Below, in pieces: positions 1-12,400 of a DNA stretch of 64,000 nucleotides; positions within the stretch are counted from its first letter, which is position 1; each line of letters starts with the position of its first letter. The notes beneath the pieces are model-generated. The model did no database searches and was not told where the DNA came from. It saw nothing but the letters and a program-made list of their open reading frames with translations. This DNA comes from Shewanella salipaludis (GTDB lineage Bacteria > Pseudomonadota > Gammaproteobacteria > Enterobacterales > Shewanellaceae): assembly GCF_012911865.1 (NCBI RefSeq), contig NZ_JAAXYH010000015.1:1-64000 (forward strand), given 5' to 3'. The translations under genes were made by a program, and so were the position numbers.

Positions 1-123
1 TGTCGCAAGACCGCCAACCATTAACAACCACGCCCTATTGTGAAAGGTGAACTATCGAACGACGCAAACGGATTTGGACAAGAAATGGACATTAACCTTG
101 CTAAACCCAAGGTGACCATATAT

Positions 124-153
124 GTCCTGTCTCTGGTCGTCCTGTCTCTGGTC
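124..153. repeat. 15-bp tandem direct repeat, two perfect copies
   Basis: The unit GTCCTGTCTCTGGTC occurs at 124-138 and again, immediately adjacent, at 139-153. A partial inverted match (GGGACAGAC) follows about 7 bases later. It lies just downstream of the candidate immunity gene. The rest of 1-170 shows no gene, and no clear terminator is visible on the minus strand. The repeat could be replication slippage or the scar of a mobile element. Confidence 0.8.
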
Positions 154-170
154 ATGAACGGGACAGACAA

Positions 171-416
171 TTAGCTGAACTTATATTTTATGCTTAAATC
201 ATCTAGTGTGACTTTACCACAACTTGCCCCCTCGAAGTCCTCTTTAGAAACCTCTACACTTTTCATGCCCCCTTGCAGGCTACCGGATATGTATCTGAGT
301 ATATATTTACCGTCCTCACACTTAATCGACCATCCAGCTCCCACATATTCGGTGGAATTACTTTGCCGCTTACCTTCCGGGTACGTTCCTTTTTTTACTT
401 GAAAATATTTTGACAT
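171..416 (-). CDS. Candidate immunity protein for the TpsA/CdiA-like toxin (81 aa)
   Basis: This small 81-aa protein is cytoplasmic in appearance (no signal peptide, no membrane segment) and rich in Lys, Ser and Glu. I do not recognise its family. The immunity call rests on position: in CdiBAI loci the immunity gene directly follows cdiA, and here its ATG shares one base with the tpsA stop codon (TGATG at 414-418), so the two are probably translationally coupled. A hand count gives about 42% GC for 181-360, against about 63% for a line inside tpsA (3001-3060). That matches the usual AT-rich, horizontally exchanged toxin/immunity cassettes. The only opposing ORF is a weak antisense frame. Role in neutralising the toxin is inference. 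Confidence 0.65.
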   Translation of the reverse strand: MSKYFQVKKGTYPEGKRQSNSTEYVGAGWSIKCEDGKYILRYISGSLQGGMKSVEVSKEDFEGASCGKVTLDDLSIKYKFS

Positions 417-3400
417 CAGTTATATCCCCCGTTCAACTCAATAACTGTATAAGGTGGCTTCTTACTGAAGTCCACCACAGCTTCAGATATCCCTCCTGAG
501 GTTTGCCCCCCAGGCCTCCAATTTGAATTTGCTCCACTCTCATTTCCTGAAGGTACGCGCAAACTGTTCAAATCCTTTTGTTCTATATGAACAATAACAG
601 TATCAACACCGTCTAGGTACCCTTTTGATAAGCCAAGCTTTTCTTCCACAACTCTCAAATCACCGTTCGCCTGTACAACTAATGAATCAAATTCTGATTT
701 TGGCATCACAAACCCTCCATCAGGTCCGAGAGTGCCATAATCCTCAATCCCAGATTTAGACGTAAACCTAATCGCACCCTCATCAAACTTAGTCAGATGT
801 TCGTCAATTTGAGTCTGTGTCATATACTCTGATGGTTCAGGGCGTTTTCCTTTAGGAGTCATAATGATGTCTTCTAAAGTTTCAGGTGACAGATTGGTTT
901 GCTTACTTAGCTGAACATAATCGACCAATGGCCCTGAGTTCGCATTATCAACCCCTTGATAAAAGTCAATTTCTCCATTTTGTGAGCCTTCAACTACCTT
1001 CACTTCCTGATACTTATCCACCACCTTGTCCAGAACCTTGCCGCCCACCTTCGCAGCCAGGATTTCCAGCCCTACTACACCGGCATCTTTCAACAGCTCG
1101 ATATCCGGACTTACATCCCCCTGGTGGGTTGTACCACTCAACGACTGCGTAACGCCTAAGCCCTCTGTATGAGTGTAGTCACCAAGCACTTTATCCAAAC
1201 CTGCATCAACTTCAGATTGACTTAAGGCGGTAACGGTCGCGCCGGCAGGCACTGCCAGGCAAGTCAATCCTGCACTGGGCGCGCAACCAACAGCACCACC
1301 GACAGTCATCGCCACACCACCAGCCACACCTGCCACACCTGCAGCAGTCTGAACAACACCACCTACCACTGTCAGTGCGTCATCGTTGCGGGTTAATGCA
1401 TCGTTAAACTCATCCCGCCAGCCATGCGTAAACTGACCTGCTGCATCTTCACCGAGGATTTCAGATAAATTCATACCTTGTTCCTGCAGGCTTTCACCAG
1501 CTTGTTGTAATGCCTGCAAGTCTTTATACAGCGGGTCTGTTTCAGAAACGCCATTGGCACACTCTACTGCAGCACATGCCAGAGCATTAAGTTGCAGATG
1601 GGCAACTTGCTTTTCTTCGGCGCTGAGCGAACTATTGCCCTGAATAACATTCCGCACTTTATCCAGCGTCCGGGCTTCGTTCAGCGTAAGGCGGCGATGG
1701 TCTAATGCATCAGGATTCTCAGTGCTATATGCCGCATTATTACCTGCCACCAAACCTTCATTACGTGATTTCTCATCATTACTACTGCCGAGGCTATGGT
1801 TGTTACCATTCACCAGGGCCGAACCACTTTGCGCAAAGTTAAAGCCCAGATAGTCTGCGGTAGCATCGCCCATAATGCCGGCGTACTCTTCCCTATTCGC
1901 CTCGTATTGATCACTCTGCACGGCATCCGGATTTTGCTGATTATCCAGATAGTGCTGGGTTTCATGCCCTACGGTATTGACCGCTTCTGTAGCGTTGTTG
2001 TGCGCCAGGTCATTGACGTAAACAACATCGGTATCACGCGAGTAAGCGCCTGCAAACTGCGGGTCATTCTCCATCAGCACTTTGGCTTCGGCAGGCTCTA
2101 CGCCCATTTCCGTGGCGATGGCACTGGCCAGGGCGTTATAGGCCGCTTCCTTTTGCTGTGGTGTTGCGTTGTCGTTACTGAGCGTCGCCATATGCCCGGC
2201 ATTTTCACCGTTGAGCACGAAGTTCTTGGTGGCAGTAAAGTACGTCTGCTTATTGCCGATGTGCTCGCGCAGCGAACTTTCGCCCTCGCCGCCGCCGGTA
2301 ATAGACACGCTGTCATTCTTGGCAACGTCAACGATGGATTCACCCAGGATCTCGGTGCGCTTAACATCCTCCGCGATTTGCTTGCGGCCGTCCTCACTCA
2401 GCAATCTATGGTCCACCGTCAGCTCTATGTTGCCCTGTTGGCGGTCGACGCTATAAATTTCCTTATCGATAGCATCCACATCGCGGTTGAGACCGTCCGG
2501 CGAGGCGTCTTCGCCGCCCACGTTCTCTCCACCCACGGTAAGGCTGCCCTGACCTATGGTCGCCAATGTCTTATCCAGGCTCTGGCTGTTTTCATTCCGG
2601 TAGCTGTAGTTGCTGCTGTTCAGCGTCAAATCAGTATCGCTCTGATTCGGATCGGCCGGGTTGGCGGCATTGCTTACCCCAACACTGGCATTTACGCCTA
2701 TGCTCTGATTGCTGCTATAGCTGCGATTAGTTAAGTCGGTAAAGGTTAGGCTGCCGGTATTCAGGCTTAGCTGGCCGGTGTCTTTGCCGTCTGTATCCAT
2801 GGCGGCAATTAAGGCGCCGGTTAGTTGGGTATGACCATCTACCGTCATGTCTACCGTACCGCCGGTAATGCTGCTCAGCAGGGTTTCGGTGCTTTGGTAG
2901 CGGCCATTGCTGGCGTTGAGCCCGCCGTTAACGCTACTGACGCCCTTGCTGGTGTCGCCGACCGAATTGAAGCTGGTCGACGCCGACTTGCCGGTGTTTT
3001 TACTGCTGTCACCGCCGAAGCCGAAACCGCCGGAAACACCGAAGCCCTTGTTGCTGCCGCTGAATCTGTCCTGCACAGATTCCAGCGTTAAGTCACCGCC
3101 GATAGCCATATTGACTGCCGTGGTGCCATGTAGGTTGCCACCAATAATATTGGCATCGCCGTTGGTAACAATATTAAGCTTGTCGGCCGTGAGGCTACTG
3201 TTGTTGTGTGTGGTTTGCTTATCCTGCTGCTGGCTGCTGTTGAAGCCGGCACTGACCGTTGGCCCGCCCGCAGCCCCCCATACCGTTTGCGCTATGGTCA
3301 GATTGCCGCTTTGGGTATCGGTTTCTGAGCGCTGAGTGTCCTGGCTGGCCAGCACATTCAGCTCACCGGTATAGATATTCAGGCTTTGCGTGGCATTAAG

Positions 3401-6400
3401 CGCACTGCCCTGAATAAGCGTATTGCCGCTTTTGCCATCACCGCCGGTAACAATATTGATATTGTCGCCGCTGATATTGGACGCCAGCGAGCTGGTGGCA
3501 TCCAGGCTGCTGTCGGTCTTGCTGGCGGCAATATCCAGTTGCACGCCGGCGTTGAAACCGTAGGTCGCCGAACTTTGTGCCGCCGCTGCGGTTTGCTGCA
3601 CCAATAGGGTGACTTTGCTCACCACATTCGCTGTCGCAGTGGCAATGCCCGCCAGGTACCAGGCCTCATCGCCCTTGACATCGTCCAGCAGGTTTTTCAG
3701 CTCGACAATATCACCATGGTTAACACCCGGTGCTCCCGCAGCGTAATCCGCCTCCAGTTGCGCCAGGGTGTTTTCCAGCTGGTCTTTTTCTTTCCGGTAT
3801 TTACGATAATCCGCTTCTGCCTGTTTTACCTGGTCTTTGGCTTTATCCACCGCTATCACAGCTTTGGCAACTTCTACCGCCTGATGCTGCACCACTACGC
3901 TGATTTCGGCGCTGCCGTGCACTTCTTCCCGGGTTTCGCTATAGCTGTCTTCGGCTTCTTTCACCAGCACATCGCCATCGGCGAGCAAGTTCACAGTGTC
4001 ACTGGCACTAACGGCCGAGCCTTCAATCAACACGTCGGCCACCGAATCTAAACTGATGCCATCGCCTGCGTTCAGCTCACTGCCTTTATGGCTGGTGGCA
4101 TTGCCGGCAAAGTCCACCTTGTCATAAGTCGCGCTGGCCAGGCTGATTTTTAACTGGCCATCTTCCGATTTAACCAGTTCATCCGGCCGGCTCAGGGCTT
4201 TTAACCCACCGCCAATGCTCACGCTGATGGTTTGCTCGTGCGAGTATGTCTCTGTGGTTTCCTTCGCCGCCAGTACCTGAATATCACCAATGTCCGTGCT
4301 GACCTGTATGCCTCTATCTGCATCCAGCGCCGAGCCGATTACCGTGGCACTGCCCGCATCAATGACGATATTGCCGCCGGCGTTGATAACCGAGCTGTCG
4401 GCAGTAACGCTGGCTAAACCCGTTAAGGTTTCACTGGACGAGAACAGGCTACCGCCGCTGAAGAAGCCACCGGATTTAGTGCGAGACTCACGAATACTGC
4501 TTTCTTCACCGGAGGCTATCAGCACCTCGTTAAAGGCGGTCAGGCCGATATTGTCACCTTCCAGCCCGCTGGCCAGTATGTTCAGGTTGTTACCGGCATC
4601 CAGCTGAATATTGCCGCCGGCCGTTAATGTTGATCCGGCTAGCAGGTCGTCTTGTGCCAGCTCTTCACGGCTGTTCGATTTTAAGCCGCCAAAGCTGCTT
4701 TTACTTGTGTGGCTGTAGTCGTAATCCTGGTAGGTACCGGCTGTCAGCGTAATATCCTTACCGAAGGCCATAATATTCTGCTCTGCGTTCAGCTCACCGC
4801 CCTCCAGGGTGATATTGCCACCCGGCAGCTTAGCCACATTACCTGCTGCGTCCACAGTCGCATTCAGCAGGATATTGCCGGCCGTAATAGCAGTGCCCTG
4901 CACTTCCTCATGCCGGCTTACGGTTTCGATAACTTTCTTCTTGAAGGTACTCTTTTTCGTGGTTTTATCGGCATCGTAGTGTGATTCCACCACCGCCAGC
5001 AGGTTCATATCATTAGCCGCTGTAAGGGCCGCTATACCTCCGGCGCTAAATTGTGCCCCCTCTGACTGCAGATTATTGCCCGCCACCACGCTTAAGTTAC
5101 CGCCGGCTTCCAGGCTGACCACATCGTAACTGCGGTCCAGCTCGATATCGTGACCACCTTTAAAGTACTTCTCGTGGCCACTGAGCTTCTCTACGGCCCC
5201 CAGCAGCACGTCATTAGCGGCGTTCAGGCCGATATCACCTGCGGCGCTTAACTTGCTGCCCTGCAAGTCAATATTATTGCCTGCTGTCATGCTCAGGCTG
5301 TCGCCGGAGACAATCTGCGGCGCCTTGCCTACTGTGGTGTAGGTTGTGCTGTTTTTGCCATCCTGCACTGTATGCTGGCTGAACTCGGTGCGGTTGATGA
5401 TGTCGCCACCGGCGTTCAGCTGTACCTGGCCGCCGCTGAGCAGGCTCTGGTTAATCAAGTCGTTGCCGGCGTTGATGCTCAGTACATCGCTGCCGGTTAG
5501 CCTGCCTAGGTTAGTGAAGTCGCCGCCGATATCCAGCCACAGGGTGTCGCTTTGCAACGTCATCTTGTTGGTGAAATCGCCGCCCAGCTGCAGCCCCAGC
5601 AACTTGTCACTGTCCAGAAAGCCAAAGTTGCCCATGTTCAGGCCGGCGTCGCTGCGCAGGATCAGGCCATCACCGGCGGCTATGCCGCTGTCTATGTTAA
5701 AGCCGGCATCGGCGGTAATATCGATTACGCCGCCGGAACTCAAGGTAACGCCGTCGGCCAGTAAATCGTTCTGGTTGATGGCGGCGTACAGGGTCTGCTG
5801 GCCTTTATTGATGGCGTCGGCATCGAAGCCTAAGTCTTCGGTCAGTACCCGCATCTGTTCATCGGTAATAAACACGTTTTGACCGGCACTCTGGTCTGCA
5901 CTTTGTCCGGTAACCCGAGGCAGAGCGCGATTGCCCTGTGCACTGCTTTGTTGCTGCGCCAGGGTGGCTTGCTGCTTATCTATTTGGCCTTTGATAATCA
6001 GGTCCGGGTTGTCGCCACTGGAGCCCGTTATATTGCCATTGCCAACCAAACCACCGCCTTGCTGCTGGCCCGGCTCTGTTACCTCTAGTTGCGGCGCGTC
6101 GCCTGACGACAGCTGCATGTTGGCCGCCAGATCAGGAGACATGAAGCCGATATTCTGCACTGCGACATCTGCCTGTAACGCATCAGCCTGCCGCCGCGTT
6201 GGCTCGGTCAGCTGTAGCTGACGCACACCGCCCTGTATGACCACCCGCTGGGCGGCGTCGGTGCTGATATCAACATCTTGCAACATAGTGTCGGCATTAA
6301 GCCGGCGATTATCGCCACTGACAGTTGTGTTGAGATCTTGCCGGTTAAGCTGCCATGAGCCGTCAGCAATAGCCGTGTCCAACATAGGATCACCGGCGCG

Positions 6401-9400
6401 GTCAGCAGAGGCTTTGGCCGTCCGCTGCACATTAGCCGTAGTAGCACCCGCTTGCTGCTGCGCGGTTTGTGGTATTGCTGTACCAGGGCCGGCACCGTTA
6501 AGACTCTTGCCTTGTTGCTGCACAATGTCCGGGCGTGCTTCCCCCTGCTGTAAGGGCGCTACCGCCCGGCCAGACAACTTATCGACCTGTACCACAGTGG
6601 TACCTGTGTCACTTAAGTGCTGCGATTGTAAAGTTGCGCCAACGGTTGCGTCAGTACCACGTTCGGCCTGCTGCCGTGTTTGTAATGTTACGCTGCCGGT
6701 CTGGTTTACCTGCTGTTGCCGACCCTGCAGTGCTGTGTTGTTGGCCACTGTCTGGCCTGCGTCACCCAGGGTGTCTAACTGACGTGCCGTGGCATCCGCC
6801 ACAGGGCCAATCGCCACATCGTCAACCCGGCTGCCGGGCTGTACGCCGCTATGGCTGACATTGTTGTCACGCCAGGCGGCATTAACAGTACCGCTGCCGC
6901 CGGCTGTTACGCCACTGGCAGTACGGTTAGCACCGCCGGTATTGTTGGCATTACCACTGCCGCGGTTAACCACAACCGTGCCGCTACTGCTGGCGCCGGT
7001 GCTGTTACCACGCGCTGCACTGCCACTGGAGCCCGCCGCCGAAGTCGATATCCCGGACACCAGGTTACCGTTTAGAGGGCTGGCGTTAGTTAACGCCACT
7101 TTATCCTTCAACGAACCGGAAATACCACTGCCGGCATAAACAGTGCCTATACTGCCGCCGGTGTAAGTTGTTTCTGTGTACTCATCAACGAGTATTGGAT
7201 CACCTGCATAGCCCGGCCCGGGCTCCGCACAGCCCCTATTAGTGATACCTACCAGGCAGCCAACGACAACGCTCTGCTCATAAACCTCAACCTGGTGAAC
7301 TTGCTGGTTAGAGGCGGATCTGCCAATAAAATCGGTACCGCTAAGCGCCAGGTTATTACCGGCAGAGATAGTGCTGTAGTTATTGGTGATATGGCCATCG
7401 AGATACATATCTCTGCCCGCCGCAATAACACCGGCAGTACCGGATAACTCTGCGCTATAGGTTGTAGTAGTGCGTTTTTCACTCGTTACTTTGACTGTTT
7501 TCCTTGGGCCATTTTGGTCGTAGTCGTAGTCGGGGTCACCACCGACATAACCCTTTCTGGTCGTTACTGCGCCATCAACAAATTCAACCGTGCCTGTATG
7601 ATCATTCAGTATGGTACCGCTGATGCTCAGGTCCCTTGCTGCTGCAATAGTGCCGCCGCTATTGGTGACAGTCGCGCCACTGATAATGGCGTCCAGATTA
7701 GCGTAGATATTGCCGCTATTGCTGACATTACCGTCGATAGTTAGCAGATTTCCGGCAAACAGCAGGTTGCTGTTGCTGACATTGCCATTGACATCTAAAT
7801 GACTGGCTGCGGCCAGGGTGCCGCTGTTGTTGGTATTAACAACATCCAGTGTCAGCCTGCCGTTGCTGCTGATGATACCTTTGTTGGTCAGCTTATTCAG
7901 ATCCAGCACCGCATTACCGCCCGCGCGGATAACACCGGCAGCATTATTACTCAGCTCTGTGGCATCTAGATCCAGCGTACCGCTGGCGGTAATATTGCCA
8001 CTGTTGGTAATATTGCCACTGGTTTGCAACTGCAGATTGCGGCCGGCACTCAACTGCTCGCCACTTTGCAGCACTATGCTGCTATCGCTGCTCAACAGCA
8101 GATCACGGCCATAAATCTGGCCTGCAGACAGGCTGTTCGCCGCTATATCGACGGTGCCGTCAGACTGCACCTTACCGCTGGCATTACTCAGTGTACGCAC
8201 ATCAACATCTACTGCACCGGCACCAGTGAGAGTGCCACTGTTAGTCAGGGTACCACTGCTGTCAATATCGACTTTACCGGCACGGCTGGCCAGAGTACCG
8301 TCGTTACTGATATTGCCGGCCGTTAGTGTAAACAGGTTGGCAGCAGAAATGACCCCGGCATTATTCAGCCCGGTACCGCCATTCAGGCCGATAGCGCCAT
8401 TACTGATAATACGAGAAGCGACAGCGTCATTGGCCACAGAAGTTGCCGAGATAGTCAGATCACCGCTGCCCGCCAGCAGAATACTGCCGTTATTATTATC
8501 CAGTGCGGCACTATTGAGCGTCAGGTTGCTGCCATTTGCCGCTATATGGCCATTACGGTTAAGCAAGGTACCACTTTGGATGCTGTTGGAGCCGTCGCCA
8601 GTACCGATAATCTGGCCGTTATTATTGGTAAGGGTACCAGTACCGGTTAGCCGATAATGGCCGGCTGACAGCACACCATGACTGTTATCAAGGTTACCCT
8701 GCGCATTCAGCACTAACTGACCGCTGCTTTGTACCAGGCCGGACTGCTGGTTCAAATTGCCGGCGCTGTCCAGGGTTAATACGCCTGTGCCACTGTGCCT
8801 GATCTGGCCGTTACCGTTATTCAACTCACCGCTGCGGGTACCAAGGGTAAAGTTGTTATTTGTGACCTGAATAACACCGCCGTTGTTACTCAGGCTGGCA
8901 ACCTTGATTTGGCCATTATTGCTGCCCAAAGAGGTAATAACACCGGCGTTATTGTTTAACACTCCCGACGTCAGGCTGAGGTTCTGCCCCTGTATGGTGC
9001 CTGTATTGGTCACGCTGCCATTGGTGTTGATAGTCAGGTTGCCGTCGCTTAACAGGCGGCCGCCCTGATTATGCAGCGCACTGTTAACCTGCAGATTACC
9101 TTTGGTGTATAGCTGGCTGTTATTGGTGAAAGTACCCGAGCTGTTAATCAGCATACCCTGTCCGGCATACACTGTGCCGGCACCGATAATGCTGTTTCGA
9201 ATGGTGGCGCTACCGGCGCTGGCAATGCTGCCGCCGGCATTGTTGATAGTGCCGTTGCTGCCCAGCAGCAGGCTGCCGTTGCCGGCATGGATAATACTGC
9301 CACTGTTGCTCAGATTACCGCCAAAACTCATATCCCGGCCACTGTTATATAGGGTGCCGCTGTTGCTCAGTTGTGCCACATTAAGCTGCAAACTGTTGGC

Positions 9401-12400
9401 TGTGGTACCGGCATTGACCAGTACACCCGCTCCCTGATTCTGCAAGGTATTGCCTGTGTAACCGGCCTGGTTGCTTTCGATACGGCCGGTGTTTTGCAGC
9501 AAGGTAAAGCCGGATGCATTCAAGTTATTTGCCGACCAAGTGCCACTGTTGTTGATACTGGCAGCCTTTACCACGGCATTATTACCGCTGTAGAGTAGGT
9601 GGCTGTTGTTCAGGCTGGCAGCATCCAGTCGCAGGTCATTACCGGCGGAGATAACACCGGCATTGGAAATGGCTTTGCCCGCTGCATTGATCCTGATATT
9701 GTTCGCCGCCAACACAGCGTCGGCCTGATTTGTCAGGCCGGCATTCAGCTGCAGCTGTTGTTGTGCCTGCAGGGTTCCGCTGTTATTAACATTGCCGGCA
9801 TTCAGTAGCAGATTGGCATTTGACGCTATGGTACCGGTATTAGTTAAATTGCCGGTTTGAGATAAGGTAAAGGTACCGGATCCCAGATGGAGCAGTTTGC
9901 CGTTGTCATTACTCAGGTTTGCCAGCGCCAGGCTCCAGTTGCGGCCATAGCTGGCAATAGTACCGTTGTTGTTAGTCAGCTGGTCGATATCACTTAGCTG
10001 CAACGCATTATCGCTACTCCCGGTGGCCAGCATAACGCCGTAACTGTTGTTTAGCGTAGCGGTACTTAATGCCAGTGTCTGAGCACTAATGGTTCCATTT
10101 GTGTTATTCAGACTCTGCCGGTTACTTAGCTGCGCAGTTCCCGCCTGTACTGTACCTGCGGTATTATCAAGCTGCTGTGCGCTGGCCGTCAGATTGCCCG
10201 CCGCCTGCAGTAATCCCTGACTATTATTCAGCTGTGCCGTTACTGCCAGTTGCACGTCAGCATTAGCGGCCAGCGTGCCCCGGCTATTATCAATGCTGGC
10301 CGCATCAATACTAAGAGTCTCAGCGGCAAACAAGACACCTTGGTTGTTGTTCAGAGCACCGTCCAGTTGCATGCTGATATTGTTGGCAATCAGGTTGCCA
10401 CTATCGTTATTCAGCACACCGCTGCTATACAGCTTCAGTGTGTGATTACTTTCTATCCGGCCCGCGCTATTGCTCAGTTGCCCGGCGCTGATACTGGCAT
10501 CGGCCACGGCAGAAATCCGGCCGGCGTCATTATTTAATACTCCAGTACTGTCCAGTCTAAGCTGTCCCTGGCTGGCGATCACACCGGCATTGTTGCTCAG
10601 AGTCCCCAAACTGATGTCCATCGCGGCGGCTTGCAGCAGGCCGACATTGTTGCTCAGTTCAGCAGCTGTGACTGCCAGGGCCGCGTTACTGGCCACAGTA
10701 CCAGCGTTATTATTCAGCGTGGTATCCACCGTCAACAGCAGGCTGCCATCGCCTTGCTGGTATATCAGGCCAGAATGGTTATCCAGACTGCCGGCGGCCA
10801 GCGACATAGTATCCGCCGCGCTAAGCACCCCCGCCAAGCTGTTATCAATGGCGCCGCTGATAGCCAGCTGGTAGCTGCCGGCAGCCGAAATTTTACCACC
10901 CTGATTAACCAGGCTGCTGCCATTGATATCCAGCTCTCCATCGGCATGGATCAGCCCGGCATTGTTGCTGATAGCCGTGCCGGCCAGCTGCAGCTCGCCC
11001 GCGGCCTGCACCACTCCCTGGTCATTGTTGACCACACCACTTAATGCTACGGCCCCTTCGCTGAGAATACGGCCCTGCTGGTTATTCGCCAGTGCACCGA
11101 TATCTAATCTGCCATCGCCCAGCAATACCACTTCGCCTTGCCGATTATCCAGTGCTGTACGCAGCTGTATACTGTTACCGCGGCTTTGGATCAGACCGCG
11201 CTGGTTATTCAGCATCGTGCCGCTAATTTGCAACACGCCGTCTGTGGCGAGGGCTGCAATAGTGCCGTCCGTATTATCCAGCTGGTTACTGTTAATAGAC
11301 AACTCATCACCGAGCAGATAGCCACTGTTGCGCAGTTGCTGCGCCGCCAGCTCAACTGTCGCTGCCTGCAGCAACCCGCTGTTGTTAAGCTGCTCTGCCG
11401 CCACGGTCAGTACAGTACCCGCGCCTATTTCACCACTATTGTCCAGTGTCTCCAGCGTCAGCTGCATCTGGCCGGCACCCTGCTGTGAGACCACGCCTTG
11501 GGCATCATTTACCAGACTCTGTGCCGACAGTGTCATATCACCCTGACCGGTATACAGGATGCCACCACTGTTCTGTAAGTCGGCATTCAAGGCAATGCCC
11601 AGGCCTCTGCCCGCCAAGACTTGGCCGACAGTGTTATTCAGGGCACCCGCCTGCAACTGTAATTGTTGTTCGCTTAACAACTGCCCCGCACTGTTATTCA
11701 CCGCATAAGGCGTGACCAGCGCTAACACACCGCTGGCACTAATCTGGCCGCCACTGTTATCCAATGCCACGCCATCCTGTTGCCCCTGCAATGCCAGGCT
11801 CAGCCCGCCCCGGCTTACCAAGGTGCCAGCCGCATTATTGACATGACCAGCCGTCAGTTGCAGCTTGTCTGCCGCTTCTATTACACCCTGTTGGTTATCC
11901 AGCTCATCCGCCTGCAGCAGCACACTGCGGCCACTTAACAGCCCCCGATTGACCAGCGTATCTGTGCTTAGCTGTAACGTCTGCCCGGCGCGGATCTTCC
12001 CGCCTTCATTCAGGCTCAGCTGCATCGTGCTGAGCGCAAGATTACCATCACCGGCAATCACGCCATCGCCCAGCACCAGTTGCCCGGCCTGCACGTCCAG
12101 TTGCGCCGCAGTACTGACAATAGTGCCGCCGCCATTGTACAAACCGCCAGCCACCTTCAGTTCGGCCGTATCGCCCTGACTGCTCAGTTCGCCATCGCGG
12201 TTATCCAGCGCCGTGACATCCAGCAGCAGATTGCCGCCGTTATGAATAACACCAGCGTTATTGTCCAGCTCGCCGCCGCCCACACTCAGCGCGCCCAGCG
12301 CCTGCAGCAGGCCTTCATGGTTGAGCACCTTACCGGTCACGCTCAACGCATTGGCCGCATACACGGTACCCTCCCGATTGGATAACTGTGCCAGCTGTAA

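Noticed and set aside
1796..2734. A 312-codon plus-strand open frame inside tpsA, and many similar antisense frames to 20300
   Set aside because: Composition-driven shadows of the repeat-rich tpsA coding strand; no ribosome sites, low-complexity products and no family resemblance.
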